A DNA stretch of 9,525 nt from an uncultured Collinsella sp. (GCA_938036665.1 CALHWR010000098.1:1-9525); one strand, 5' to 3'; positions 1-6,800 are shown, counted from the first letter of the stretch. A program made the numbers and translations. The notes: generated by a model from the sequence alone, not told the origin.

Positions 1-50
1 GTCTCGGCCGCCCCTTCGGCGGTATTCCCCGGTATATACAGCTGTTTTAG

Positions 51-1064
51 CTACTCAGACTGCCTGTTCTTCTTGGCATGTTTGGACGGAGCGCTCAAGA
101 AACGACCCGTCAGATAGTTCGCGGGACCGGAGATATCAATCCCCAGCAGGGTGTGGCCCAGCCACAGAAACGCCACAAGCACCAGCAGCGGGATAACGCA
201 CGAGGTCACGATCATCACGATGACGCCTTCGATCAAATCGGTCACCTGCTGCACGATCTCATCGGTCATTTGCTTGGCACCACTGGTTACCGACGTGACC
301 AGGCTCGAGGCACCGTCGGCAAGCTGTTCAAGCACGTTCTTGGACTCTGTGGACTCGGTCTTTTTCTTGCTTGCTTTGGAGCTGTCGCTATCTGCCGCAC
401 TCGCAGCGTCGGCCGCCTTTTGCTCGGCTGCCTCGATGCTCACTCGATACGTTTCGTCGACCTTTTGCGACACCCATACGCTTGCAGGCACCAACGCCAT
501 GCCGATCATGGCAACCACCAGCACGCGAGTCGCCACGCGGCGCAGGACGGCGCTCGTGCTCCAGCGCCCATGAATGCCAAGCGACACCGCAAAGAGCACC
601 AACGCAAACGGGATTAAGATGCCTAGGCCAACCGACCACAAAATAGTCAGCAGATATTTCTCGAGATAGAGCACGGCAAGCACGATGCCCAAGTTGCCTG
701 AAAGCTGCGCGAGCTGCTCGGCAACCGGCGTTCCCGTATCACCCGGCAGCGCGGTAATGCCCGCAGATAGCGCCACGCACGAGGTCGTGAGCGCCAGTAC
801 GTTACCTTTCTTTTGATCGATGACCTCGATGGTGGAGTCCCAAGTCTTGGTATCGGCAAAATGCGGACGAGCTACAAAGCCCGACAGCAGCGCCAGCACC
901 ACGAGCGCAACGATAAAGCCAATCTGCAGCTTTTTGTTTGCGCACACGACATCGGACAGGCTGGGCTGCAGCTCGGTTACCGTCGTATGCTCGGTTATCT
1001 GGACAGGACGCCCATGAGCCATCTCATACGCGTCTCTTTTTTGAATTGATCCGTTGTCCGGCAT
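51..1064 (-). CDS. Multi-spanning membrane protein of unknown function
   Basis: I do not recognise this 337-residue protein. It has a polar N-terminus (1-45), a clear membrane helix at about 46-65, and a moderately hydrophobic stretch at 88-106. Further helices lie at about 122-137, 139-164 and 178-198. A charged Ala/Ser/Lys-rich segment (about 200-245) follows, then an amphipathic stretch (245-278), a last long helix (279-307) and a basic tail. A conserved-looking patch, PGDTGTPVAEQLAQLSG (107-123) followed by LEKYLLTILW, sits before the third helix and may be the family signature. There is no signal-peptidase or catalytic motif. The ATG is well supported by AGGAGG at 1072-1077, seven bases upstream. 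It lies downstream of the PTS IIA gene on the same strand but is separated from it by terminators, so it is probably an independent gene and not part of the sugar system. The coding call is strong; the function is unknown. Confidence 0.85.
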   Translation of the reverse strand: MPDNGSIQKRDAYEMAHGRPVQITEHTTVTELQPSLSDVVCANKKLQIGFIVALVVLALLSGFVARPHFADTKTWDSTIEVIDQKKGNVLALTTSCVALSAGITALPGDTGTPVAEQLAQLSGNLGIVLAVLYLEKYLLTILWSVGLGILIPFALVLFAVSLGIHGRWSTSAVLRRVATRVLVVAMIGMALVPASVWVSQKVDETYRVSIEAAEQKAADAASAADSDSSKASKKKTESTESKNVLEQLADGASSLVTSVTSGAKQMTDEIVQQVTDLIEGVIVMIVTSCVIPLLVLVAFLWLGHTLLGIDISGPANYLTGRFLSAPSKHAKKNRQSE

Positions 1065-1071
1065 TTGGATA

Positions 1072-1109
1072 CCTCCTCATTCCGGCCTGTATTGCGGTGG
1101 AAAGTATAC
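1072..1109 (-). promoter_or_regulatory. Putative -10 box and Shine-Dalgarno of the membrane-protein gene
   Basis: On the minus strand a TATACT box (1104-1109) lies about 40 bases before the ATG at 1064, and AGGAGG (1072-1077) precedes it. I see no convincing -35 at normal spacing; the best position is CGTTCG at 1127-1132. The ribosome binding site is clear, the promoter only plausible. Confidence 0.45.
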
Positions 1110-1181
1110 CCACCCATCGAAAAACCGAACGGCAGGAGGCGCAACAAGCTGCTGCATGATCCGCCCGCCATGAAATGGGCC

Positions 1182-1311
1182 CATCTACTACGTTTAACCG
1201 CCCATCCCCGACCATGCCACAAAGCGAAAAAACAAAACCGCAGGTAGAAGTCCTGCGATTTTTCATGAAACGCGGGTGTGTTCGAGGGTATCGGGTTAAA
1301 CGTAGTAGATG
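1182..1311. repeat. 130-bp element bounded by perfect 18-bp inverted repeats
   Basis: CATCTACTACGTTTAACC at 1182-1199 is the exact reverse complement of 1294-1311. The 94 bases between hold a small terminator-like hairpin. No open reading frame of note lies inside and no clear target-site duplication flanks it. It could be a miniature inverted-repeat element, a genome-wide intergenic repeat, or a long-range stem in the transcript. The repeat is certain from the sequence; its nature is inference. Confidence 0.7.
1231..1264. terminator. Small terminator-like hairpin, usable in both directions
   Basis: CGCAGG (1239-1244) pairs with CCTGCG (1252-1257) across a seven-base loop. On the plus strand it is followed by ATTTTT. 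On the minus strand it is followed by GTTTTGTTTTTT, the better U-tract. The stem is only six pairs. It would stop leftward transcription before the membrane-protein gene. Confidence 0.5.
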
Positions 1312-1418
1312 ATCCAGTTTCGTGGCGAGCGCTGCCAACCGATCCTCCGGGGACGGGAAAAGCGGGTCATTTGGGGCTGTCGGCCCCTATTTCGCCGCAA
1401 CCTAGATAGGTGGGATAC
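1312..1418. other. Non-coding spacer between repeat element and terminator
   Basis: No gene is seen here. The only structure is a short GGGGC/GCCCC hairpin (1373-1377 with 1383-1387) with a five-base loop and no U-tract. Its flanking arms do not pair further. Confidence 0.4.
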
Positions 1419-1452
1419 AAAAAACCCTGCCGCGGATAGCGGCAGGGGTTTT
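1419..1452 (-). terminator. Intrinsic terminator of the PTS IIA gene
   Basis: CCCTGCCGC (1425-1433) pairs perfectly with GCGGCAGGG (1439-1447) around a GGATA loop. Read on the minus strand the stem is followed by six T residues (1419-1424). It lies about 30 bases past the IIA stop codon, the expected place. On the plus strand it also ends in TTTT. Confidence 0.88.
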
Positions 1453-1479
1453 GGAAGGGGACGAGGTTGTGAGGGTTCG

Positions 1480-1818
1480 TTAGGAGAGCTTGGCCTCGAG
1501 CTCAGCGATGCGCTTGTAGGCATCGATGGTAAAGCGGGTCTGCTTCTCCAAGATCATGGTGGTCATGAGGGTGTCCTGAGCGTGGGCCATGATGAAGGTC
1601 ATCTCCATCTCGCCGCCGCCGGCCTCCTGCGAAAGCAGCTTGGTCTGCGTGTCGTGGGCGCCAATGAGTGCATCGCTCGCATCCTTGTGCAGCTGTTCGG
1701 CCTTCTCAAAATCACCCTCGCGAGCAGCATCGAGCGCTGCAAGCAGATCAGTCTGGGCGTCACCCGCGTATGCGACGATCTCGAATCCAACCATCGAGAT
1801 TTCTTCTTTGGTTGCCAT
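1480..1818 (-). CDS. lacF: PTS lactose/cellobiose-family enzyme IIA
   Basis: This 112-residue cytoplasmic protein passes phosphate from HPr to the IIB domain of a lactose-type transporter. Family members are helical trimers of about 100-120 residues with a metal-stabilised core. The signature MAHAQDTLMT (77-86) is present. His79 corresponds to the phosphorylated histidine (His78 in the staphylococcal LacF) and Asp82 to the metal-binding aspartate. The start MATKEEIS has GAAAGGAA (1825-1832) upstream. The gene stands alone on the minus strand, on the far side of LacI regulator 1 from its probable partner IICB and LacG. It is the only IIA visible for two IIC genes, so it may serve both. The C-terminus ends with the usual helix, and a strong terminator follows. 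Assignment to the lactose rather than the cellobiose branch rests on the neighbouring lacG, so the symbol is less sure than the family. Confidence 0.92.
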   Translation of the reverse strand: MATKEEISMVGFEIVAYAGDAQTDLLAALDAAREGDFEKAEQLHKDASDALIGAHDTQTKLLSQEAGGGEMEMTFIMAHAQDTLMTTMILEKQTRFTIDAYKRIAELEAKLS

Positions 1819-1892
1819 ATTGCGTTCCTTTCACATATGAACCAATGGAGAGCATCGCGTCCGGGCATACGCGCTGCGTTGTGTATGACAGA

Positions 1893-1921
1893 AACATAAA
1901 CATTCAAACAAAACAGAACAA
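1893..1921 (-). promoter_or_regulatory. Possible promoter of the PTS IIA gene
   Basis: On the minus strand TTGTTC (1916-1921) and TATGTT (1893-1898) are separated by 17 bases, about 75 bases before the IIA start. The -35 matches the consensus at three positions only. A weak -35 would fit dependence on an activator bound at the direct repeat just upstream (1944-1972). Confidence 0.35.
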
Positions 1922-1943
1922 TGCAAAACGCAATTTCGAGCTA

Positions 1944-1972
1944 TGAACGGTCGATTTTCGCCCGTGAACGGT
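1944..1972 (-). promoter_or_regulatory. Tandem ACCGTTCA boxes, 21-bp spacing, upstream of IIA
   Basis: TGAACGGT occurs at 1944-1951 and again at 1965-1972 on the plus strand, so ACCGTTCA is repeated in the direction of the IIA gene with a 21-bp period. Two helical turns would put both boxes on one DNA face. Similar pairs precede the other two PTS genes. The binding protein is unknown. Confidence 0.5.
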
Positions 1973-2032
1973 TTTTAAACCAATGCGAACAATATCGAAC
2001 ACAATTAGTGGCAACCCAAACAGGTCCACACC

Positions 2033-3037
2033 CTAGCGTACATCGCGCACCGTATCACCCTCTACGAGCATGCCGGGGATCAGCATGTGCTCCACGCCAG
2101 ACGCACCCCCCTCGGCGCCGGCAATCTTGTCGACAGCCCACATGCCGACGCGCTTGTTGTCAAAGCGCACCGTGGTCAGGCGACGGTCGGGCACGATGTC
2201 GCCCAGGCTGTCGTCAACACCCACTACGCTCACGTCCTGGGGCACGCGGTTCCCGCGCGACTCGAGCCCGCGAATGCAGCCGTAGGCCATGGCATCGTTG
2301 GAAGCATAGATGGCGGTACAGGTCGGATCGTACGCTAGAGCCTGACCGGCAGCATATCCGCTCTGTGCCGTCCAATCGCCACGGACGAGTCGCGGCGGCT
2401 CAATACCATGTGCGCGCAGTGTCTCACGCCAGCCTTCCTCGCGCTGCATGCCCGAAAGCGAGCGCTCGGGGCATGAGATAAAGTGCACGGTCTTGTGCCC
2501 CTGCTCCAACAAGTACTCGACCACCTGGCGCGAGCAATCGAACTGGTCGTTATCGACCGTTGAACAGAGCGGGTGCTCCAGCATGGTAACGAGCACCGTC
2601 TGCATGCCGGGCAGCGGCTCGAAGGTGCCAAAGTCCGCCGGCATGCGATTCATGATCACAACCATGCCATCCACCGGCAGCGCGCTCATGCGCGACGATG
2701 CACTCTCGAGGGTATACGGATGCCCGTCTACTTTAGTTAGGGTGATGGCATAGCCATGTTTGTCGGCCGCGGCGGCAAAGCCCTCCATGCGGTCGAGGTT
2801 GCCGGTGCCGGTAATGTTGGACATGGCGACGCCGACGGTCTTAAACTTGCCGCGGCGCAGCGATCGACCGGCAAAATTGGGTCGATACCCCAGCTCGCGC
2901 ATGGCGGCACGCACGCGCTCCTTGGTCTCGGGGCGCACGCTGGGCGAATCGTGCACGGTGCGCGAGACCGTCTGCTCCGAGACGCCCGCGAGACGCGCCA
3001 CGTCCTTAACGGAAACCGATTTTTTAACAGCGGCCAT
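2033..3037 (-). CDS. LacI-family transcriptional regulator 1 (probable regulator of the lactose PTS)
   Basis: This 334-residue protein has standard LacI-family length and layout. An N-terminal helix-turn-helix lies at about 8-30 (VKDVARLAGVSEQTVSRTVHD). A hinge helix follows at about 51-62 (YRPNFAGRSLRRG) with the Leu that, in LacI and PurR, inserts at the central CpG of the operator. A periplasmic-binding-protein-like sugar domain then runs to the C-terminus, with the family pieces SGYAAGQALA, AIYASNDAMAYG and VPQDVSVVGVDDS. The specificity pair after GVS is Glu-Gln. It is transcribed away from the IICB-lacG operon and shares a control region that holds two LacI-type operators, so it is probably a sugar-responsive repressor of that operon. 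The effector cannot be read from sequence. No terminator is evident in the 214 bases before the IIA gene, so some read-through into IIA is possible. It is clearly paralogous to regulator 2, for example GIEPP-x4-GDW-x4-SGYAAG in both. Confidence 0.93.
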   Translation of the reverse strand: MAAVKKSVSVKDVARLAGVSEQTVSRTVHDSPSVRPETKERVRAAMRELGYRPNFAGRSLRRGKFKTVGVAMSNITGTGNLDRMEGFAAAADKHGYAITLTKVDGHPYTLESASSRMSALPVDGMVVIMNRMPADFGTFEPLPGMQTVLVTMLEHPLCSTVDNDQFDCSRQVVEYLLEQGHKTVHFISCPERSLSGMQREEGWRETLRAHGIEPPRLVRGDWTAQSGYAAGQALAYDPTCTAIYASNDAMAYGCIRGLESRGNRVPQDVSVVGVDDSLGDIVPDRRLTTVRFDNKRVGMWAVDKIAGAEGGASGVEHMLIPGMLVEGDTVRDVR

Positions 3038-3102
3038 AGGTCGATCTTTCTATGTCAACGATGCCATTGGCGGCACCCTACGCAGTCAAATGAACGCCTT
3101 CA

Positions 3103-3108
3103 AGTATA
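3103..3108 (-). promoter_or_regulatory. Probable -10 box of LacI regulator 1
   Basis: TATACT on the minus strand lies about 65 bases before the ATG at 3037. No good -35 is found at 16-18 bases. The position where it should be is next to one of the 21-bp-spaced boxes (3130-3137), so a protein bound there could affect this promoter. Confidence 0.45.
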
Positions 3109-3129
3109 TCCAACACCTCCCCCACAATA

Positions 3130-3158
3130 CGTTTACCACCCAAAACCTACCGTTCACC
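3130..3158 (+). promoter_or_regulatory. Tandem CGTTYACC boxes, 21-bp spacing, upstream of IICB
   Basis: CGTTTACC (3130-3137) and CGTTCACC (3151-3158) are direct repeats matching at 7 of 8 positions with a 21-bp period, pointing toward IICB. The second is part of ACCGTTCA, the same eight bases found upstream of IIA and of the second IIC gene. The pair also lies just beyond the -10 box of regulator 1. Confidence 0.45.
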
Positions 3159-3193
3159 GACAATCTTGCTTCCCCGAACGGCTTTTGTCGCCC

Positions 3194-3212
3194 AAATGTT
3201 AACGTTGCCATT
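3194..3212. promoter_or_regulatory. LacI-type operator O1, upstream of IICB
   Basis: AATGTTAACGTTGCCATT (3195-3212) has the layout AATG-NN-AAC/GTT-NN-CATT centred on a CpG at 3203/3204, typical of LacI-family operators. With its flanking A it is an inverted copy of the site at 3315-3333, 18 of 19 bases identical. Confidence 0.6.
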
Positions 3213-3264
3213 GCGCAACCACAGAGCCACCGGGCGGCTCAAACGTTTACGCGTAAGGAATCGA

Positions 3265-3295
3265 TGGTTCGCAGGCACAGGAACCACTGGTTCGC
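3265..3295. promoter_or_regulatory. TGGTTCGC repeats with a GAACCA-C-TGGTTC dyad
   Basis: TGGTTCGC occurs at 3265-3272 and 3288-3295 (23-bp period). The second copy forms the right half of a perfect GAACCACTGGTTC dyad (3281-3293). It lies between the two LacI-type operators. It resembles a protein-binding site, but nothing in the window identifies the protein. Confidence 0.3.
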
Positions 3296-3314
3296 GTCTT
3301 TTTTTGTGTCGCAA

Positions 3315-3333
3315 AATGGCAACGTCAACATTT
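3315..3333. promoter_or_regulatory. LacI-type operator O2, abutting the IICB promoter
   Basis: AATGGCAACGTCAACATT (3315-3332) fits AATG-NN-AAC/GTT-NN-CATT with one change in the core. Further symmetry flanks it: CAAAATG at 3312-3318 matches CATTTTG at 3329-3335. It ends at the probable -35 box of IICB, a position where a bound repressor would block polymerase. Its centre is exactly 120 bp from that of O1. Confidence 0.6.
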
Positions 3334-3360
3334 TGGCAACCGAACGCCAAAAGCTACCAT
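3333..3360 (+). promoter_or_regulatory. Probable promoter of the IICB-lacG operon
   Basis: TTGGCA (3333-3338, five of six consensus bases) and TACCAT (3355-3360, four of six) are separated by 16 bases. This would start transcription about 25 bases before the ATG at 3394, ahead of the Shine-Dalgarno AGGAG (3383-3387). Overlap with operator O2 supports the choice. Confidence 0.45.
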
Positions 3361-3393
3361 CGTTGCTAACCCACCGACTCTTAGGAGCTTTGC

Positions 3394-5169
3394 ATGGAGC
3401 AACTCATCGCCATCATCGAAAAGGGCCAGCCCTTTTTCAACGCGATCGCCCGCAACAAGTACCTCAAGGCGATCCGCGACGGCTTTATCTCCGTCATCCC
3501 CATCATCATCTTCTCGTCCATCTTCTGCCTGGTAGCCTCGGTCCCCAACATCTGGGGTTTCTATTGGCCCGATGACATCAACAACGCCCTGTGGAAGTGC
3601 TACAACTACTCCATGGGCATCCTGGCCATCGCCTGTGCCGCCACCACGGCCAAGCACTTCGCCGACGCCCAGAACCGCGACCTGCCCAAGAACAACCAGA
3701 TCAACTTTATCTCGTGCATGTGCGCGGCCATCATCGGCTTCTTGCTCCTTTCGAGCGACACGATCGCCACGGACGCCGCCAGCGGCTTCAACACCACCTA
3801 TCTTGGTTCCAAGGGCCTGCTAACCGCCTTCATCGCTGCGTTTGTGACCGGCATCATCTACAAGTTCTTCATCAAGCGCAACATCACCGTCAAGATGCCC
3901 GAGCAGGTTCCGCCCAACATCTCGCAGACCTTTAAGGACATCATCCCCTTCTCCGTCTGCATCACCGTCTTTTGGGTCTTTGATATCGTCTTCCGTGCTG
4001 CCTTTGGCTTCTGCTTTGCCCAGGGCGTCATCCAGGTGTTCCAGCCCCTGTTCACCGCCGCCGACGGCTACATCGGCCTCGCTGTGATCTACGGCGCTAT
4101 GAGCCTCTTCTGGTTCGTGGGCGTCCACGGCCCCTCGATCGTCGAGCCCGCCATCGCCGCCGCCCTCGTCGCCAACATGACCGACAACCTGGCTGCGTTC
4201 CAGGCCGGCCAGCACGCTTCCGCTGTCCTGACCCAGGGTGCCCAGTACTTCGTCGTCTGCATGGGCGGCACCGGTGCCACGCTCGTCCTGGTCTTCATGT
4301 TCTGCTTCCTGGCCAAATCCCAGGAGATGCGCGCCGTCGGTAAGGCCGCCATCGTCCCGGTCTGCTTTGCTGTCAACGAGCCGCTGCTGTTCGCCGCGCC
4401 CATCGTGCTCAACCCCGTCTTCTTTGTCCCGTTTGTTTTTGCCCCGATCGCCAACATCTGGATCCTCAAGATCTTTATCGACTTCTTGGGCATGAACGGC
4501 TTTATGTACACCCTGCCTTGGACCGTCCCCGGCCCCATCGGCACCATCATGGGCTTGGGCTTCCAGCCGCTCGCCTTTGTGATGCTCGCCATCATCCTGA
4601 TCGTCGACTTTGCCCTGTACTACCCGTTCTTCCGTGCCTATGACGCCCAGAAGTGCGCCGAGGAGGCCGAGATCTCCCAGGAGGAGCTCGCCGCCAAGAA
4701 CGCCGAGAAGGCTGCCAAGCTCAACGATGCCTTCCAGGGCAAGGCCGATGCCAAGAGCGTTGCCGCCGGCGCTGCCGCCGAGACCGTGAAGGCTGACGCC
4801 CCCGCCGCTTCCGCAGCACCCGCTGCCGAGGCTACGACCGCCAGCGACCTCAACGGCAAGCGCGTGCTCGTGCTCTGCCAGGGTGGCGGAACCTCGGGCC
4901 TGCTCGCCAACGCGCTGGCCAAGGCTGCCAAGGAGCGCGGCATCAATCTGGAGACCGCTGCCGAGGCCTATGGCAACCACGTGGATATGCTCCCCGACTT
5001 TGACCTGGTCGTCCTGGCCCCGCAGGCCGCAAGCTACCTGGCAGACCTGCAGAAGGACTGCGAGCGCGTGGGCAACAAGTGCGTCGCCTGCCGCGGTAAG
5101 CAATACATCGAGCTCTCCCAGAACGGCGACAAGTCTCTCGCCTTCGTAAGCGAGCAACTCTCGAAGTAA
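3394..5169 (+). CDS. lacE: PTS lactose-type transporter, fused enzyme IICB
   Basis: This 591-residue inner-membrane protein would import a beta-galactoside and phosphorylate it at C6. Residues 1 to about 420 are the IIC channel of the lactose/cellobiose family, with many hydrophobic helices. It carries FVGVHGPSIVEPAIAA (241-256), containing His245, and the NEPLLFAAPI motif with Glu329; in family members a His and a Glu here line the sugar site. An Ala/Glu/Lys-rich linker covers about 421-485. The C-terminal IIB domain (about 486-591) contains VLVLCQGGGTSGLLANAL, where Cys495 is the phosphorylated cysteine. The IIB sequence (YGNHVDMLPDFDLVVLAPQ, then KQYIELSQNGDKSLAFV) is very close in style to LacE of lactic bacteria and staphylococci (about 570 residues), with a slightly longer linker here. 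AGGAG six bases before the ATG sets the start. It is followed after 70 bases by lacG, evidently in one operon, and receives phosphate from a separate IIA, probably the one at 1480-1818. Confidence 0.94.
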   Translation: MEQLIAIIEKGQPFFNAIARNKYLKAIRDGFISVIPIIIFSSIFCLVASVPNIWGFYWPDDINNALWKCYNYSMGILAIACAATTAKHFADAQNRDLPKNNQINFISCMCAAIIGFLLLSSDTIATDAASGFNTTYLGSKGLLTAFIAAFVTGIIYKFFIKRNITVKMPEQVPPNISQTFKDIIPFSVCITVFWVFDIVFRAAFGFCFAQGVIQVFQPLFTAADGYIGLAVIYGAMSLFWFVGVHGPSIVEPAIAAALVANMTDNLAAFQAGQHASAVLTQGAQYFVVCMGGTGATLVLVFMFCFLAKSQEMRAVGKAAIVPVCFAVNEPLLFAAPIVLNPVFFVPFVFAPIANIWILKIFIDFLGMNGFMYTLPWTVPGPIGTIMGLGFQPLAFVMLAIILIVDFALYYPFFRAYDAQKCAEEAEISQEELAAKNAEKAAKLNDAFQGKADAKSVAAGAAAETVKADAPAASAAPAAEATTASDLNGKRVLVLCQGGGTSGLLANALAKAAKERGINLETAAEAYGNHVDMLPDFDLVVLAPQAASYLADLQKDCERVGNKCVACRGKQYIELSQNGDKSLAFVSEQLSK

Positions 5170-5181
5170 GTAACGCTCAGG

Positions 5182-5209
5182 GCCAGCCGACCATCCAAGA
5201 CCGGCTGGC
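5182..5209 (+). other. Intercistronic hairpin between IICB and lacG
   Basis: GCCAGCCG (5182-5189) pairs perfectly with CGGCTGGC (5202-5209) around a 12-base loop. No U-tract follows, so it is not a clear terminator. It may affect the relative yield or stability of the two coding regions in the transcript. Confidence 0.5.
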
Positions 5210-5239
5210 ACTTCGATTTAGACGATTGGATATTTCATC

Positions 5240-6679
5240 ATGTCCGTTAATCCTGCTAGCGTCACCAACCCGCCTGCGCAGTTTCCCGAGGACTTTGTCT
5301 TTGGCGGCGCCACCGCTGCCTACCAGGTAGAGGGCGAGACCCGCACTCACGGTAAGGGCAAGGTTGCCTGGGACGACTTCCTGGAGGCCCAGGGCCGTTT
5401 CTCCCCCGATCCCGCTTCGGACTTTTACAACCAGTACCCCGTCGATTTGGAGCTGTGCGAGGAGTTCGGCATCAACGGCATCCGCCTCTCCATCGCCTGG
5501 AGCCGTATCTTCCCCGAGGGTACTGGCAAGGTAAACCCCGAGGGTGTCCAGTTCTACCACGATCTCTTCGCCGAGTGCCACAAGCACCACGTTGAGCCGT
5601 TTGTCACGCTGCATCACTTTGACACGCCGCTGCCCCTCTTTGAGAAGGGCGACTTCCTCAACCGCGAGACCATCGACGCCTTTGTGGACTTTGCCACCTT
5701 CTGCTTTAAGGAGTACGCCGACCAGGTGACCTACTGGTTCACCTTTAACGAGATCTGGGCCGACGCCTCCAACACCTACATCGAGGGCACCTTCCCCGGC
5801 GGCGTCAAGGCGCATCTGGCCGAGGCTTTCCAGTGCGAGCACAACATGATGCTCGCCCACGCCAAGGCAGTACTGGCCTTCCACAACGGTGGTTTTAAGG
5901 GCAAGATCGGCGTCATTCAGTCGCTGGAGTTTAAGTACCCGCTCAACGAGAACGACCCCGCCGACATCAAGGCCGCCAACAACGAGCACGTGCTGCAGAA
6001 CCAGTTTTTGCTCGACGCCACCTTCCGCGGCGACTATGCCCCCGACACCCTCGAGTGCGCCAACCGCCTGGCTGCCGTCTCGGGCGGCACCATCGAGATC
6101 CAGAACGAGGACCTCGAGATTATGCGCGAGGCAGCGCTCTACAACGACTACCTGGGTGTCAACAACTACCAGTGCCGTTTTTTGAAGGCTTACGATGGCG
6201 AGAACGACCTGCACCACAACGGTACGGGCGAGAAGGGCACCGGCCGCTGGCGCGTCAAGGGCATTGGCGAGCATGTGAACAAGCCCGGCATCCCCACCAC
6301 CGACTGGGACTGGATCATCTATCCCGAGGGTCTGTTCGATCTGCTCGTCTACATTAAGCAGCGCTACCCCAACTACAAGCAGATCTTCATCACCGAGAAC
6401 GGCATGGGCTACAAGGACCCCTACAAGGACGGTTTTGTGGATGACCAGCCGCGCATCGACTACATCGAGCAGCACCTGCGCTGGTTGCTCAAGGCCATGG
6501 AGGTGGGCGTCAACGTGGGCGGCTACTTCCTGTGGAGCCTGCAGGATCAGTTCTCTTGGACCAACGGCTACAACAAGCGCTATGGCTTCTTCTACGTAGA
6601 CTTTGAAACCCAGAAGCGCACGCCCAAGGCAAGCGCCTACTGGTACAAGCACGTGGCGCAGACCCGTCGTCTGGACTAG
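5240..6679 (+). CDS. lacG: 6-phospho-beta-galactosidase, glycoside hydrolase family 1
   Basis: This 479-residue cytoplasmic enzyme cleaves phosphorylated lactose, released by the PTS, to galactose-6-phosphate and glucose. The N-terminal FVFGGATAAYQVEG and the C-terminal barrel are typical of family 1. Glu171 in TFNE is the acid/base and Glu386 in ITENG the nucleophile. Compared with lactococcal LacG the key residues keep a constant offset of 11: Glu160/171, Glu375/386, Ser428/439, Trp429/440, Lys435/446, Tyr437/448. Ser439, Lys446 and Tyr448 bind the 6-phosphate. Trp440 is the residue that marks phospho-galactosidases; phospho-glucosidases usually have a smaller residue there. The long stretch TTDWDWIIYPEGL is also LacG-like. 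The length matches the family, with about 11 extra residues at the start. The Shine-Dalgarno before the ATG is weak, perhaps because translation is coupled to the upstream IICB. A GC-rich terminator follows. Confidence 0.95.
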   Translation: MSVNPASVTNPPAQFPEDFVFGGATAAYQVEGETRTHGKGKVAWDDFLEAQGRFSPDPASDFYNQYPVDLELCEEFGINGIRLSIAWSRIFPEGTGKVNPEGVQFYHDLFAECHKHHVEPFVTLHHFDTPLPLFEKGDFLNRETIDAFVDFATFCFKEYADQVTYWFTFNEIWADASNTYIEGTFPGGVKAHLAEAFQCEHNMMLAHAKAVLAFHNGGFKGKIGVIQSLEFKYPLNENDPADIKAANNEHVLQNQFLLDATFRGDYAPDTLECANRLAAVSGGTIEIQNEDLEIMREAALYNDYLGVNNYQCRFLKAYDGENDLHHNGTGEKGTGRWRVKGIGEHVNKPGIPTTDWDWIIYPEGLFDLLVYIKQRYPNYKQIFITENGMGYKDPYKDGFVDDQPRIDYIEQHLRWLLKAMEVGVNVGGYFLWSLQDQFSWTNGYNKRYGFFYVDFETQKRTPKASAYWYKHVAQTRRLD

Positions 6680-6734
6680 CGGCTTGCGGCGAGCAAAATT
6701 GCTCCGCTCACATATCCTGTCCCCCATTTCTCAG

Positions 6735-6783
6735 CCGGGGGCGACACGTCACACGGCGCGCCGCCCCCGGTCTCCTTGTTTTT
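6735..6783 (+). terminator. Intrinsic terminator after lacG
   Basis: CCGGGGGCG (6735-6743) pairs perfectly with CGCCCCCGG (6762-6770) and is followed by a T-rich run ending TTGTTTTT (to about 6783). The loop is 18 bases, longer than usual. It lies 55 bases past the lacG stop codon. Confidence 0.65.
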
Positions 6784-6800
6784 GGCCGGGTCGGGAGCCG

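Noticed and set aside
1..38. CCGCC/GGCGG hairpin and GTATATAC at the left edge
   Set aside because: The stem is five pairs with no U-tract on the relevant strand, so it is not a credible terminator for the membrane-protein gene; it may belong to something outside the window.
1920..1935. AATGCAAAACGCAATT as a LacI-type operator before IIA
   Set aside because: The left arm has one extra base and the right arm lacks CATT. A lone perfect half-site AATGCGAAC at 1982-1990 has no partner. I cannot support an operator for IIA.
3239..3250. CAAACGTTTACG as an extra LacI-type operator
   Set aside because: Only the AAACGTTT core is symmetric; the outer TG/CA positions are missing on both sides.
3361..3393. 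BglG/LicT-type antiterminator target in the transporter leader
   Set aside because: No overlapping terminator hairpin or target-like sequence is visible before IICB, and no antiterminator gene is present. Control by LacI proteins fits better.
3820..6727. Long minus-strand open frames opposite IICB and lacG (463 and 516 codons)
   Set aside because: They lie antisense to genes with clear family motifs, have low-complexity Gly/Asp/Val/Leu-rich translations and no ribosome sites. They follow from the GC-rich codon pattern.
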